Below, piece by piece: positions 11,286 through 21,500 of a stretch of DNA of 64,000 nt. Below the pieces are notes generated by a model. It worked only from the letters and a program-made list of their open reading frames with translations. It searched no databases and had not been told where the DNA came from. Source of the DNA: Caldilineaceae bacterium (GTDB taxonomy: Bacteria; Chloroflexota; Anaerolineae; Caldilineales; Caldilineaceae); contig JACKBA010000006.1 in assembly GCA_020634815.1 (NCBI GenBank), forward strand, positions 112,438-176,437. Reading direction: 5' to 3'. Position numbers and translations under genes: made by a program. The stretch's first letter is position 1. Each line of letters opens with the position of its first letter.

Positions 11286-13547
11286 ATGGCAACGAAGATT
11301 GGCGGCGCCTCTTCGATCTCGGCCCAGCCACCCCAACCCTCGCGACGGCGCAACTGGCCGCTGATCCTCGGCGGCTGGATTGTCGCCGGTGTCGTGCTGG
11401 TCGCTATCGCCGGGCCGTGGCTGGCGCCGCACGACCCGCTGGCGCGCACGGCCGCGGTGCAGATGGGTGACCGCTGGGTCGGCCCGCCCTACCCGCCCCT
11501 CACTGCGGGCTTCTGGCTCGGCTCGGACCAGGCCGGCCGCGACCTCCTCAGCCGGCTGCTGTGGGCGGTGCAGCCGACGCTGCTGCTGGTGATCGTCATC
11601 GCCCTGGTGCGTCTGGTCGTCGGCATGGCGGTCGGTCTGCTGGCAGGGTATGCTGGCGGCACGTTTCAGCGCATCGTCGACGGCCTCATCCGCGTGGCAC
11701 TGCTCTTCCCCGTGCTCGTCGTCGCCCTGGCGGTGATTGCCTTCGTTGGCATCCAGCGCGGGTTGCTGGCCTTTATCCTGGGCTTGTCGCTGACCGGCTG
11801 GGCGGAGACGGCGCGCTATGTCGAGACGCAGGCGCGCACGATCAAACGCGAGCTATACGTGGAAAGCGCGCGTAGCATGGGCGCCGGCGATGCGCACCTG
11901 CTGGTCTATCATGTCCTGCGCCACGTCCTGCCGCTGGGGGCGATGCTGCTTGCCTTCGAAGTGAGCGGCACGCTCATGGCGACGGCCTCGCTCGGCTTTC
12001 TCGGCTACTACATCGGCGGCGGTGCATGGATCACCGTCGAGGATTGGGTGGCGCGCCGTGCGGCCGGCGTCCCCGAGTTGGGCCAGATGCTGGCGACCTC
12101 CTTCGAGGTGCTGCTGCGGCCATGGCCCATGGTCGTCACCGGCGGCGTGGTGATGGTGATCGTGCTGGGGGTGACGCTGCTGGGCGAAGGATTGCGCCGC
12201 CAGTTGCAGGGCGAGCTCGAGTTGCGCCCCTCGCTCCTCGACCGCACGTTGAATTGGACGGCAGGCTTGTTGTCGCGTCCGGACATGGCGAGTGCCGGGC
12301 GCAGCAGAATGCGTTGGCTGTGGGGTATGGCTGCGATTCTCCTGGCCGGCGTCGTGCTCGTCGCCGTCATGTTCATGAACCGGTCCGCTGCGCCGGCCCC
12401 GGCCGGCTTCAGCCTCGTTCCGCCGGGCGGGCATGCCTGGGCCACCCAGCGCCACGACGCGTTCGGCACGCAAGCATCGCCCGAGCCCGGCCCGGCTGCC
12501 GCAACGGTGATCTGGCAATTCGCACATCCGGAAGGCTTTGCAACGGCGCCGGTCGTGGGTAGCGACGGCACGGTCTACGTGGTCGACATGGCCGGCGACC
12601 TGCTGGCGATCGACGCGCAGGGCGACTTGCGCTGGCGCATGCCGCTGGGGGTGACACCGGTCGGCGCCCCGGCAATCGGCCCGGACGGCGCGATCTACGT
12701 CGTCGATGCCGGGCCGGGGCTGAGCGCCATCGCCGCCGATGGGACGGTGCTATGGCGCTACACGCCTGCGGCGGAAGGGCGGCGCGCTACCTCCGGGCCA
12801 ATCGTCGGCGTCGATGGCACGATCTACTTCAGCCGGGTCGACCGCGTGCAGGCCGTGAACCCCGACGGCAGCGAGCGCTGGCTGTCGGCGCCCGTCGAAG
12901 GCTTGTGGGAAGAGCCGCCGCGCCTCAGCCCGACCTACGCTCTCGTCTTCCTGGGCCTTGGCGCGCTGTCGACAGAGGACGGTGCGCTGGTCGACCTGCA
13001 ACTGCCCATTTCGCAGGAGATGCTCTTCACGGGGCCGCGCCTGGCCGTCGGTGCGAACGGCCGCCATTACCTCATGGCGGGCAATACTGCGCTGGAGTGG
13101 GAACTGGTGCAGGGTAGGGCGCAGGTCAGCCGCTCCATCACGTGGGACGTGGGCGGGCTCAACATCTTCGTCCCGTCCGACTCGGGCATTTCGGCCGACA
13201 ACTTCATGTGGCTCTTCTACGGCCAGTCGTTCAGCACGGCGCGCATTGCGTGGATCGACGGCAACAGCCGCCTGCTCACGAACATCGAGGCCGCGCTGCG
13301 CGACACCCGTCTTGTCGGCATCGATCCGGCCGGGGATGCCTATTTGTGCAGCCGGATCGGCAAGGCGCGCTGCCTTCAATTTGATCGCAGTACCGGAGCT
13401 ATAGGCTGGGACATGACGATGCCGGACGGGCTTGGCGTGGCCGGTGGGGCCCTGGCGCCCGGAAGGCTCTACGTCAGCACCGGCGATGGCTTCCTGTATG
13501 CGCTGGGCGACGCTGCCGCCGGCGAAAGTGGTGATGATCGTTCCTGA
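11286..13547 (+). CDS. DppC-type ABC permease fused to a PQQ-like beta-propeller
   Basis: A 753-residue protein, more than twice the usual length of about 300. Residues 1 to about 315 are a DppC/OppC permease, with the typical APHDPLA and GSDQAGRDLLSRLL motifs and an EAA loop around ESARSMGAGDAHLLVYHVLRH. An extra transmembrane helix lies at about 341-364. Residues about 390-750 carry PQQ/WD-like repeats such as GSDGTVYVVDMAGDLLAIDAQG and GPDGAIYVVDAG, each about 40 residues long, consistent with one propeller. By membrane topology the propeller should lie outside the cell, where it could receive ligand or replace the missing binding protein. I found no sign of frameshift or misassembly: the frame runs unbroken across the junction. 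The fusion itself is seen directly. Confidence 0.88.
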   Translation: MATKIGGASSISAQPPQPSRRRNWPLILGGWIVAGVVLVAIAGPWLAPHDPLARTAAVQMGDRWVGPPYPPLTAGFWLGSDQAGRDLLSRLLWAVQPTLLLVIVIALVRLVVGMAVGLLAGYAGGTFQRIVDGLIRVALLFPVLVVALAVIAFVGIQRGLLAFILGLSLTGWAETARYVETQARTIKRELYVESARSMGAGDAHLLVYHVLRHVLPLGAMLLAFEVSGTLMATASLGFLGYYIGGGAWITVEDWVARRAAGVPELGQMLATSFEVLLRPWPMVVTGGVVMVIVLGVTLLGEGLRRQLQGELELRPSLLDRTLNWTAGLLSRPDMASAGRSRMRWLWGMAAILLAGVVLVAVMFMNRSAAPAPAGFSLVPPGGHAWATQRHDAFGTQASPEPGPAAATVIWQFAHPEGFATAPVVGSDGTVYVVDMAGDLLAIDAQGDLRWRMPLGVTPVGAPAIGPDGAIYVVDAGPGLSAIAADGTVLWRYTPAAEGRRATSGPIVGVDGTIYFSRVDRVQAVNPDGSERWLSAPVEGLWEEPPRLSPTYALVFLGLGALSTEDGALVDLQLPISQEMLFTGPRLAVGANGRHYLMAGNTALEWELVQGRAQVSRSITWDVGGLNIFVPSDSGISADNFMWLFYGQSFSTARIAWIDGNSRLLTNIEAALRDTRLVGIDPAGDAYLCSRIGKARCLQFDRSTGAIGWDMTMPDGLGVAGGALAPGRLYVSTGDGFLYALGDAAAGESGDDRS

Positions 13548-13567
13548 CTCTGCGGGGCAAGCGTCCA

Positions 13568-13597
13568 TTGTCGTGCGCTGGCAACCGGCTCTACAAT
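13568..13597 (+). promoter_or_regulatory. Promoter of the proline dehydrogenase gene
   Basis: TTGTCG (13568-13573), an 18-base spacer and TACAAT (13592-13597). The predicted transcription start near 13604 leaves a leader of about 65 bases to the ATG at 13670. Confidence 0.5.
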
Positions 13598-13669
13598 GAG
13601 CAGATGTGAATGACCATGCCGGGCGCAGAGGGCATCCGGCTCAGCAACCGACTTGATGAGGAAAGCGTC

Positions 13670-14713
13670 ATGGAGAAGACCAGCGAATCGACCGCTTCAC
13701 GCCCGCAATTTCTGTCGACTGTCGCCACGGTAGCGGCGGCGGCCGGTGCCGGCTATCTTGTCTACCGCAACGGTGAGTCGTGGCTGCGGTCGCTGCTGCT
13801 CTACCTGTCGCGGGCGGGCTGGGCGCGCCAGGTGGTGACGAAGTTCCCGCCGGCGTGGGCCGTTGCCAGCCGCTTCGTGGCAGGCGAGTCGGTCGACGAG
13901 GCGATCCAGGCCGTGCGCCAGCTCAACGCCAGGGGGATGCTGGCGACGGCAGACTATCTGGGGGAGAGCGTGACCAGCGCCGCCGAGGCCAATGCCGCGC
14001 GCGACCAGATTCTCTACCTGGTCGAACGCATTCACGCCGGCGGGGTGGATGCGAACGTGTCGCTGAAGCTCTCCCAACTTGGCCTGAAGCTGGACGAGAA
14101 TCTGGCCATCGACAACCTGCGCGCCATCTTGCAGCAGGCAAAGCGCCACAACCTGCGCGTGCGCGTGGACATGGAAGAGAGCGCGCTCGTCGACACGACG
14201 CTGGATATCTACCGGCGCCTGCGCTTTGGCGAGGGCTTCGACAACGTGGGCGTCGTGATCCAGTCGTGCCTCTATCGCAGCGACGAGGACGTGCGCCGGC
14301 TGGTGGAGGAAGGTGCCTGGGTGCGGCTCGTCAAGGGCGCCTACAAGGAGCCGCACACCGTTGCCTATCCGGCCAAGGCCGACACGGACGCGGCCTTCGT
14401 GCGCCAGACGGAGATGATGCTGAGCGACGAGGCGCGCACTCGCGGCGTCTACCTGGCCGTGGCCACGCACGACGATGCCATGATCGACGCGACGCAGCGC
14501 TTTGCCCGCCTGCACGAGATCCCGCCCGACGCCTACGAGTTCCAGTTGCTCTATGGCATCCGCCGCGACCGCCAGGAGCAATTGGTGGCGCAGGGCCACC
14601 GCGTGCGCATCTACGTGCCCTACGGCACCGCCTGGTATCCCTACTTCATGCGCCGCCTGGCCGAGCGTCCGGCCAACCTGTGGTTCTTTGTGAGCAACTT
14701 CTTCCGGGCGTAA
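13670..14713 (+). CDS. Proline dehydrogenase (FAD-dependent, monofunctional)
   Basis: It oxidises L-proline to pyrroline-5-carboxylate and passes electrons to the quinone pool at the membrane face. ATG 13670 is preferred because GAGGAAAG lies about 8 bases upstream, giving 347 aa. An in-frame ATG at 13610 would add 20 residues. The N-terminus (about 20-60) is hydrophobic and aromatic, as in membrane-associated members. The PutA/ProDH TIM barrel shows the family patterns VSLKLSQLG, RVDMEES, RLVKGAYKEP, ATHDDAMI, YEFQLLYGI and YVPYGTAWYPYFMRRLAERPAN. The last of these carries the paired arginines that bind the proline carboxylate. No P5C dehydrogenase gene is adjacent. Confidence 0.93.
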   Translation: MEKTSESTASRPQFLSTVATVAAAAGAGYLVYRNGESWLRSLLLYLSRAGWARQVVTKFPPAWAVASRFVAGESVDEAIQAVRQLNARGMLATADYLGESVTSAAEANAARDQILYLVERIHAGGVDANVSLKLSQLGLKLDENLAIDNLRAILQQAKRHNLRVRVDMEESALVDTTLDIYRRLRFGEGFDNVGVVIQSCLYRSDEDVRRLVEEGAWVRLVKGAYKEPHTVAYPAKADTDAAFVRQTEMMLSDEARTRGVYLAVATHDDAMIDATQRFARLHEIPPDAYEFQLLYGIRRDRQEQLVAQGHRVRIYVPYGTAWYPYFMRRLAERPANLWFFVSNFFRA

Positions 14714-14739
14714 CTCGGGACACAGGTGGCGACTCGTCT

Positions 14740-14880
14740 GGCCCTGATGGGTGCGTCCCAGGAAATTAGCGAAGTCGTGCCGGCGTGCGTCGCACTGGTC
14801 AGCTTTTGGTTTCCCGCGACGGATCGTTTGACCAGTGCGACGCACGCCGCCAATATTCTGGGACGCATCCGGCCCTGATG
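14740..14880. mobile_element. MITE-like non-autonomous element with target-site duplication
   Basis: A 10-base direct repeat GGCCCTGATG (14740-14749 and 14871-14880) flanks an element of about 121 bases. The element has terminal inverted repeats: 14749-14761 pairs with 14858-14870 over 13 bases with one mismatch. It also has a perfect internal 20-base inverted repeat (14782-14801 with 14829-14848). The direct repeat looks like a target-site duplication. No transposase is encoded, so mobility would need an enzyme in trans. The element sits between proline dehydrogenase and the DUF433 gene and could act as a hairpin terminator between them. Confidence 0.7.
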
Positions 14881-14906
14881 TAGCGCTTTAGTTGGTGGCG
14901 CCGTCG

Positions 14907-14915
14907 TGATAGAAT
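14907..14915 (+). promoter_or_regulatory. Extended -10 promoter of the DUF433/DUF5615 pair
   Basis: TGATAGAAT provides a TGn extension plus TAGAAT (14910-14915). The ATG at 14922 follows after 6 bases with no ribosome-binding site, so the transcript is probably leaderless. A weak TTTAGT -35 lies 17 bases upstream of the hexamer. Confidence 0.55.
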
Positions 14916-14921
14916 ACGCCC

Positions 14922-15308
14922 ATGAGTACGGTCACTACTCTGGAAAGCTACTTTGACTTCATACGCACGCCTGCCGACACGCTGCTGTCCATCCGCGTGA
15001 CCGGCACGCGGGTTGGCATCGAGTATATCCTGCGCGAGTACATGCAGGGCGCGAGTCCTGAAGAACTGGCCCTGCGCTTTCCGACGGTGACGCTGGAGCA
15101 GATTCACGCCACGATAACGTATTCGCTGGCACACTGGGACGAGGTCGCTGAATACCTTCGCTCAGTCTCCTTGCGCCAACGCGACGACGCCTCCCAACCG
15201 GAATTCAGGGGGCAGGCAGCGTTCGTGGCGGCCTTGCGCGATCGCCTGAATGCCGCCCGGCGCGACCTGGCGTCGGGCGACCCGCCTTGGTCCATCGCTG
15301 CCGATTGA
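14922..15308 (+). CDS. DUF433-family protein, probable antitoxin
   Basis: A 128-residue cytosolic protein. Residues about 20-75 match the DUF433 pattern: IRVTGTRVGIEYILREY, then GASPEELALRFPTVTLEQIHATITY. This is a small helix-turn-helix-like domain found in predicted antitoxins. The C-terminal part (about 80-128) is charged and could wrap the partner protein. The next gene, a PIN-like DUF5615 protein, starts 10 bases after the stop, as expected for a toxin-antitoxin pair. Autorepression of the leaderless promoter just upstream is likely by analogy but not shown here. The domain call is fairly sure; the antitoxin role is inferred from the pairing. Confidence 0.65.
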   Translation: MSTVTTLESYFDFIRTPADTLLSIRVTGTRVGIEYILREYMQGASPEELALRFPTVTLEQIHATITYSLAHWDEVAEYLRSVSLRQRDDASQPEFRGQAAFVAALRDRLNAARRDLASGDPPWSIAAD

Positions 15309-15318
15309 TGGTTCAGCG

Positions 15319-15678
15319 ATGGGACCGCGATTTCTCCTCGACGAACATGTGAATCCTGCTATCCAGCGCCAGTTGCAGCGTCGCTCCCTTGATCTCATGG
15401 TGCGACGCGTGGGCGAAACGGGCGCACCGCCCAAAGGCACGCCGGACCCGGAGTTGCTGGCCTGGGCCGAGACCGAGCGCTTTGTGCTTGTTTCCGAAGA
15501 TCGCAGCACATTGCCGGATTGCCTGCGCGCCCGTCTGGATGGCGGCGGGCATTCCTATGGAATTCTGTGGATTCGACCTGGGACAACGGTCGGGCGTCTG
15601 ATTGAAGAGCTTTTCCTGATCTGGCAGGTTTGTGAAGAGGACGAGTTCCGCGATCGCGGCATCTACATTCCGCTGTGA
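15319..15678 (+). CDS. DUF5615 PIN-like protein, probable toxin
   Basis: A 119-residue protein with the layout of the PIN-like DUF5615/Mut7-C group. It has an N-terminal FLLDEHVNPAI with acidic residues, a central PDPELLAWAETE, FVLVSEDRSTLPD, and a C-terminal GILWIRPG strand. The conserved Asp/Glu residues would bind metal for RNA cleavage. It directly follows the DUF433 gene. Such DUF433-DUF5615 pairs are predicted type II toxin-antitoxin modules. No strong Shine-Dalgarno sequence precedes the ATG, so translation may depend on the upstream gene. Toxicity has not been demonstrated for this sequence. Confidence 0.65.
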   Translation: MGPRFLLDEHVNPAIQRQLQRRSLDLMVRRVGETGAPPKGTPDPELLAWAETERFVLVSEDRSTLPDCLRARLDGGGHSYGILWIRPGTTVGRLIEELFLIWQVCEEDEFRDRGIYIPL

Positions 15679-15715
15679 TCCGGCATACCCGAACGACCAA
15701 CGCCAAGACACCGGC

Positions 15716-16453
15716 CTAGCGCGTGTATAACTCCGGCGGCAGGTGCGGCGCCCGGTTTAGATAGCGGACTGCGGCAAAGCCCGACTCCAGGAAGTCGACG
15801 CGGCTGATGGCTGTGTTGATGTGGCTGAAGTAGAAGGTGGGCGATTCCCCGGCACCCAGCAGCGCCTTGAGAAACTGATCCATAAAGGTGCCGTGCGCGA
15901 CGAGCAGGATCACCTCGTCGCGCCGCTCTTCGGCCCACTGGCGCACCGTCCGGGCGACGCGCTGGGCGCGCGCCGTGCACTGTTCCATCTCCTCGTAGCC
16001 GCCAAACCACCATCCCTGGTTCGACACAGCGTCGGGCACGACATAGCCGGGAAATTGCGCGGCCATGGCCGCGCGCGTCAACCCGCCATAGTTGACCACC
16101 GTGCCGGCGCGCGGGCTGCCAGTAAAGAGCCCGCCGTGCTCGTGGATGTCGACCCAGACCTGCGGGGCGAGACCGAGCGCGCGTGCCAGCGGCGCCGTCG
16201 TCTTGAGCGCGCGCAACATCGGGCTGGTGTAGAGCGCCGTGACCGGGCGTTCAGTGACATGCGAGTGCTGCCACGATTCGGCGGGCGCGGACTGGATGCC
16301 GCCAAAGAAGTGCGCCAGGAGTTCGGCCTGCTCGCAGCCGGCCGGCGTCAGGTCGGGTTCGGCGCTGCGCGAGGCGATGTACTCTTCATAAGGCAGCTCT
16401 TCGGCGAGCACGTTGTTGGTCGATTGTCCGTGTCGGACCAGAAGCAATCTCAC
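15716..16453 (-). CDS. Histidine phosphatase (phosphoglycerate mutase-like)
   Basis: A 245-residue cytosolic enzyme. The catalytic motif LLLVRHGQS (Arg7, His8, Gly9) opens the protein, and the second catalytic histidine is in VILLVAHGTFMDQFL. The fold is that of the branch-1 histidine phosphatases, which include cofactor-dependent phosphoglycerate mutase, alpha-ribazole phosphatase and broad phosphatases. Sequence between the two motifs (for example LYTSPMLRALKTTAPLA) fits a general phosphatase more than glycolytic Pgm. It starts 12 bases downstream of the aminotransferase stop codon and is probably in the same operon. The substrate is unknown. Confidence 0.85.
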   Translation of the reverse strand: MRLLLVRHGQSTNNVLAEELPYEEYIASRSAEPDLTPAGCEQAELLAHFFGGIQSAPAESWQHSHVTERPVTALYTSPMLRALKTTAPLARALGLAPQVWVDIHEHGGLFTGSPRAGTVVNYGGLTRAAMAAQFPGYVVPDAVSNQGWWFGGYEEMEQCTARAQRVARTVRQWAEERRDEVILLVAHGTFMDQFLKALLGAGESPTFYFSHINTAISRVDFLESGFAAVRYLNRAPHLPPELYTR

Positions 16454-16465
16454 GGGTCGATTCTC

Positions 16466-17638
<1,173 letters not shown>

Positions 17639-17720
17639 GGGCTGTTGCTCGCTTCTTGCTGGCGTGCGTGGCACTCAAAAGGATGAACCTGCCGTCGAAT
17701 CATGTCGCGGCCTTGGTGGC

Positions 17721-17729
17721 AGTGTACCA
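17721..17729 (-). promoter_or_regulatory. Extended -10 promoter upstream of the aminotransferase
   Basis: TGGTACACT on the minus strand. It is one of five TGGTANACT motifs in this window that sit upstream of genes in the correct orientation. Confidence 0.5.
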
Positions 17730-17834
17730 CCGAATGAGCCGTGACCGCATTTTCCAGCGCCGATGCGACGATTCGGCCGCCATCACCGGCGGATGGTCCG
17801 GCCCGCGTCCGGCCTCAGAGCGGCGATGCTGGTA

Positions 17835-17843
17835 TGGTATACT
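17835..17843 (+). promoter_or_regulatory. Extended -10 promoter of the fibronectin-like protein gene
   Basis: TGGTATACT followed by a short leader and a strong ribosome-binding site (GGAGGG at 17865-17870) in front of GTG 17876. Confidence 0.6.
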
Positions 17844-17875
17844 GGAGACAGGCAACAGGTTCAAGGAGGGACGAA

Positions 17876-18571
17876 GTGCGCAACGTCGGAATGATGCTGA
17901 TTGGGGTGCTTCTATTGGCAGCATTGGTTGGCGCCTTGGGCGGACTGTCCGTGCCGACGGCCAGTGCTGAGCCCCTGACACAGCGTGCCACCAGCACGCC
18001 GACCCCTGTGCGTATCACACCGACGGCGACACCCACAGCCACGCTCTCTGTGGCGCGCATTCTGGTCGTCACGCCGCTGGCGCCGCTCACCATGACCACC
18101 GTGCTGACGACCGCCGGCCTGACGACGACGGTGCTCTTGCCCGTGCAGATCGTGACGGCAAGCACTGTCCTCACCGGCACCGCAAGCGTGACCACGACGG
18201 TGACGGCGACGCCACGTGCCACACCGCGCCCCACCACCCGTGTCACGGCTACGCCAACGCCGGCGCCCAGCGGCATCGTCGATTTTCGCGCGGTAGCATC
18301 ACGCCTGCGCGGGCGAGTCGATCTGAGTTGGGGTTACAAAGGAGACACCTTCGACGGCTCGTTTCTTGTCGAGCGCTCGACCAACGGCAGCGTCTGGCGC
18401 TTTGTGAAGGATTGCGTCCAGCCCTTCGATGCAGATGCGGCGACCTACAAGTGCAGCGATGTCGACCTCACCAGCGGCACGGCGTACTCCTACCGCGCCT
18501 GCATTGTCGTCTACGGCACAGCCTGCGCCAGCACCGACGCCACCGAACCGGTCACCGTCAAAGCGCCGTGA
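17876..18571 (+). CDS. Small secreted protein: Thr-rich stalk plus fibronectin III-like domain
   Basis: A 231-residue exported protein. The GTG at 17876 is chosen because AAGGAGGG lies 5-10 bases upstream. A signal peptide spans about 1-31 (ending ASAEP). It is followed by about 100 residues rich in Thr, Pro, Ala and Val with TPTATPTAT-like repeats, a likely glycosylated stalk. A single fibronectin type III-like domain occupies about 131-231, with VDLSWGY, FLVERS, GSVWRFV and GTAYSYRACI strands and two cysteines that could pair. It probably decorates the cell surface. It ends 16 bases before the convergent stop of the STAND-WD40 gene. The function is unknown. Confidence 0.8.
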   Translation: MRNVGMMLIGVLLLAALVGALGGLSVPTASAEPLTQRATSTPTPVRITPTATPTATLSVARILVVTPLAPLTMTTVLTTAGLTTTVLLPVQIVTASTVLTGTASVTTTVTATPRATPRPTTRVTATPTPAPSGIVDFRAVASRLRGRVDLSWGYKGDTFDGSFLVERSTNGSVWRFVKDCVQPFDADAATYKCSDVDLTSGTAYSYRACIVVYGTACASTDATEPVTVKAP

Positions 18572-18587
18572 CCGCAGCGGCGCCCGC

Positions 18588-21500
18588 TCATCGTTTGGGC
18601 GACACTGCCGTGCATAAATCGGGCAGCCCGGGGCAGGTCGCCCGGCACGCCTCGGACGGGAAATAGATCTCCCATTCATCGCCATAGAAGTTTCGTCCGG
18701 CAACCTGGCAGGCAGTCGCCGCCAGATCCGGCGCGCGTAGCGCCCAGCGGCGAATGGTGCCGTCTGTGCCGGCGCTGAAGAGCGCGCCCTGCACGGATGC
18801 CAGGGCGTTAACGCTGGCCTGATGCCCGTTCAGAACCACCGGGATGGTCGCTGCTTCGTCTGTGTCCCAGATGCGCAGGCTGCGATCCGCGCCGGCGGAG
18901 ACGAGCCGCGTCTGGCTGTCGGGGAAGAGCACGGTGTTGACCTCGTTGGAGTGGCCGCGCAGCAGTTTGGGTGCGGCGTCGGGGTCGCTCATGTCCCAGA
19001 GATAGACGATCTTGTCCAGCCCACCGGCGGCAAGTTGCGTGCCATCGCCGCTGAACGCGACCGAGCTGAAGCCGTCTGCATCGGAGGTGAAGCGCGTCAC
19101 CAACGCCAGCGTGCCGGTATCCCACAGCAGCACCTGACCGTCGCGCCCCGTGGAGGCGAGGCGGCTCCCGTCCGGGCTGAAGGCGACCGCCAGCACCGGC
19201 GCGCTATGTTCGGCAATGGCGCCGATCTCCTGGCGCGTGGCCACGTCCCACAAGCGCACGCTGTTGTCGTCGCCGGCCGATGCCAGCCGCGCTCCGTCCG
19301 GCGCAAATGCCAGCCCGTTGATCTGCCCGGTGTGCCCGCGCAACTCGCCGCTCGCCGCGCCGCTATCGCCCGCCCACAGCCGGATGACGCCATCGGCGCC
19401 GCCCGTTGCCACGACCGCGCCGTCGGTCGTCACGGCCAGCGCAGTGACATTTGCCCCGTCCGGCCCGACCAACTGCCGCTCCGCCACACTCTGTGCCACG
19501 TCCCAGATCTCGACCGCGTTGGAGGTGATGCCGCTCGCGTAGAGCGCAGCCGATCCCTGCGCCATGGCGAGATCGTCGACGAAGGGCGTGGAGGCGGCCA
19601 GCGTCGCCGGCTCGGCTTGGGGGCTGGTGATATTCCAGACGCGCAGCGTGCGGTCATGTCCGGCCGTGACAAAGCCATTCACCGACGGCGCCGCGCCGAG
19701 CAGGTTGATGACGCCATCGTGGCCGCGCACCGTTTCCGGCGCCACGCCCGGCGTGCGATAGTCCCATAGCCGGACCGCGCCGTCATAGCCGGTGCTGACC
19801 AGCTTCTCGCCGCCGGCGCCGGCCACGTAGGCGAGTCCACTGACGATCGACTCGTGGGCGCGCACCGGGTAGCCGAGCGCCGGGTTGTCAAGGCTCCACA
19901 GCCGCACGACACCGTTTTCGTCGCCCGTGGCGAGCCAGCGGCCGTTCAGCGAGAAGTCCATGGCCGAGACGCGGCCAGTCTGGCTCGGCAGGCGCTGCGC
20001 CGTTTCCGGCAGGGTTGTGAGGTCGTACCACTGCACGCCGCCACCGCTGTCGCCGGATGCCAGGCTCGTGGCGTCGCTGCTAAAGTCGAGCACGCTGACG
20101 GGCGCATCGTGCGTGGCGGCCAGGATCGGCGAATCCAGGCGGTCGGCCGGCCAGAGCAGCACGCGATTGTCCGCACCGCCGGATGCCAGCCAGCGCCCGT
20201 CCGGGCTCGCCGCCACCACGTTCACGGCGTCCGTGTGGCCCTGCAAAACCATGGGCGCCACCTCCGGCTGGTTGAAGAGCCAGATATAGATCGCGCCGTC
20301 GCTGCCGCCGGCGACGACCGCTTGTGCGTCCGGCGTAAAGGTTACGGTGAAGAGCGGGCCGCCGGTCTGAAGCCGGAGCGGTGCGCCGCTCTTGTTGTTC
20401 GCCGGCCACACGCGGATGGCGCCGGCCTCGTCCACCGCCGCCAGGGCGCCATCGGGCGATGCGGCCAGCGCCCACGCGATGGGCTCGCCGGCCGTCGCCA
20501 ACTCCGCAGGCGGCGCATCCGGCCGGTCGAGCGACCACTGGAGCACCTGCCCCATTTCGTTGGCCAGGGCAACCCAGCGCGCGTCGGGGCTGAGGGCCAG
20601 CGCCGTTGCGTAGGCATCGCCGGCAGGGATGGGCGTACCGCCGGTCGCATGCAGCACGTCGTGCATACCCTGCTCCACGCCGTGGGAAAGCGGTATATCG
20701 CGATCCGAACTCAGGCGCAGCGCTTCGACGGCGAGGAGGAGAGCCTGCTGCGGGCTGTTCTCCAGCGCCAGCACGGCCTGCCCGGCAAGCTGGTCGCCGC
20801 GAATCTGGCGGCTGAGCTGCTCCGCGTCGCGACGGGCATTGTCGGCTTCGCGGGCGCGGGTGGCTGCCTCTGCGGCCGACGCGTCGGCGCGACCTCTGGC
20901 CTCCTCCGCCTCGCCGGCGCGCTGCTCGGCGAGGCTACGCTGCTGGCCGGCCTCGGCTGAGGCGCGTTGTGCGGCGATGGAGGTCGTAAATGACTGCCAT
21001 CCCAGCCAGATAGAGATCATGAGGAGTGCGGCCATGACTACTGCGGCGACGACGGCGCCGATGGCTACGGTGCGGTTGCGCGCCGCCTCCTCCTTGCGCT
21101 GCTGCTCCTCGATGCGGCGCTGCTCGGCCTCCGCTGCGAGCGCGGCCAGCCGCTCCGCCTCGGCCTCGGCGCTCTGCGCGACGAACTCGCGCTCTTGCGG
21201 CCCAAAGCGATTGGGGTTGGCGGCAAGCTGCGCCTGCGCTTCGGCCAACTGGGCGCCGGCCAGCAACTGCGCCGGGTCGCGCGTGGTTGTCCACATCTCG
21301 GCGGCCATGATTAGGGGCTGTTGGCCGCGCCACTGCTGGTTGGCCGTCTGGATCGGACGGACGAGGCGGTCGTGCACCAACTCGACCCAACGGCCGCCCG
21401 TGCGCGTCTCGGCGCGCAGCAGGAAGCGGCGCTCCAGTTCCAGCACGATGGCGTTGGGCATGCCGCCGGTTTCCGTTTCCGACTGGTAGATGAGATTGCG

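Noticed and set aside
10337..13547. Complete peptide ABC transporter operon
   Set aside because: Only the two permease genes are present. No ATPase or substrate-binding protein lies within the window.
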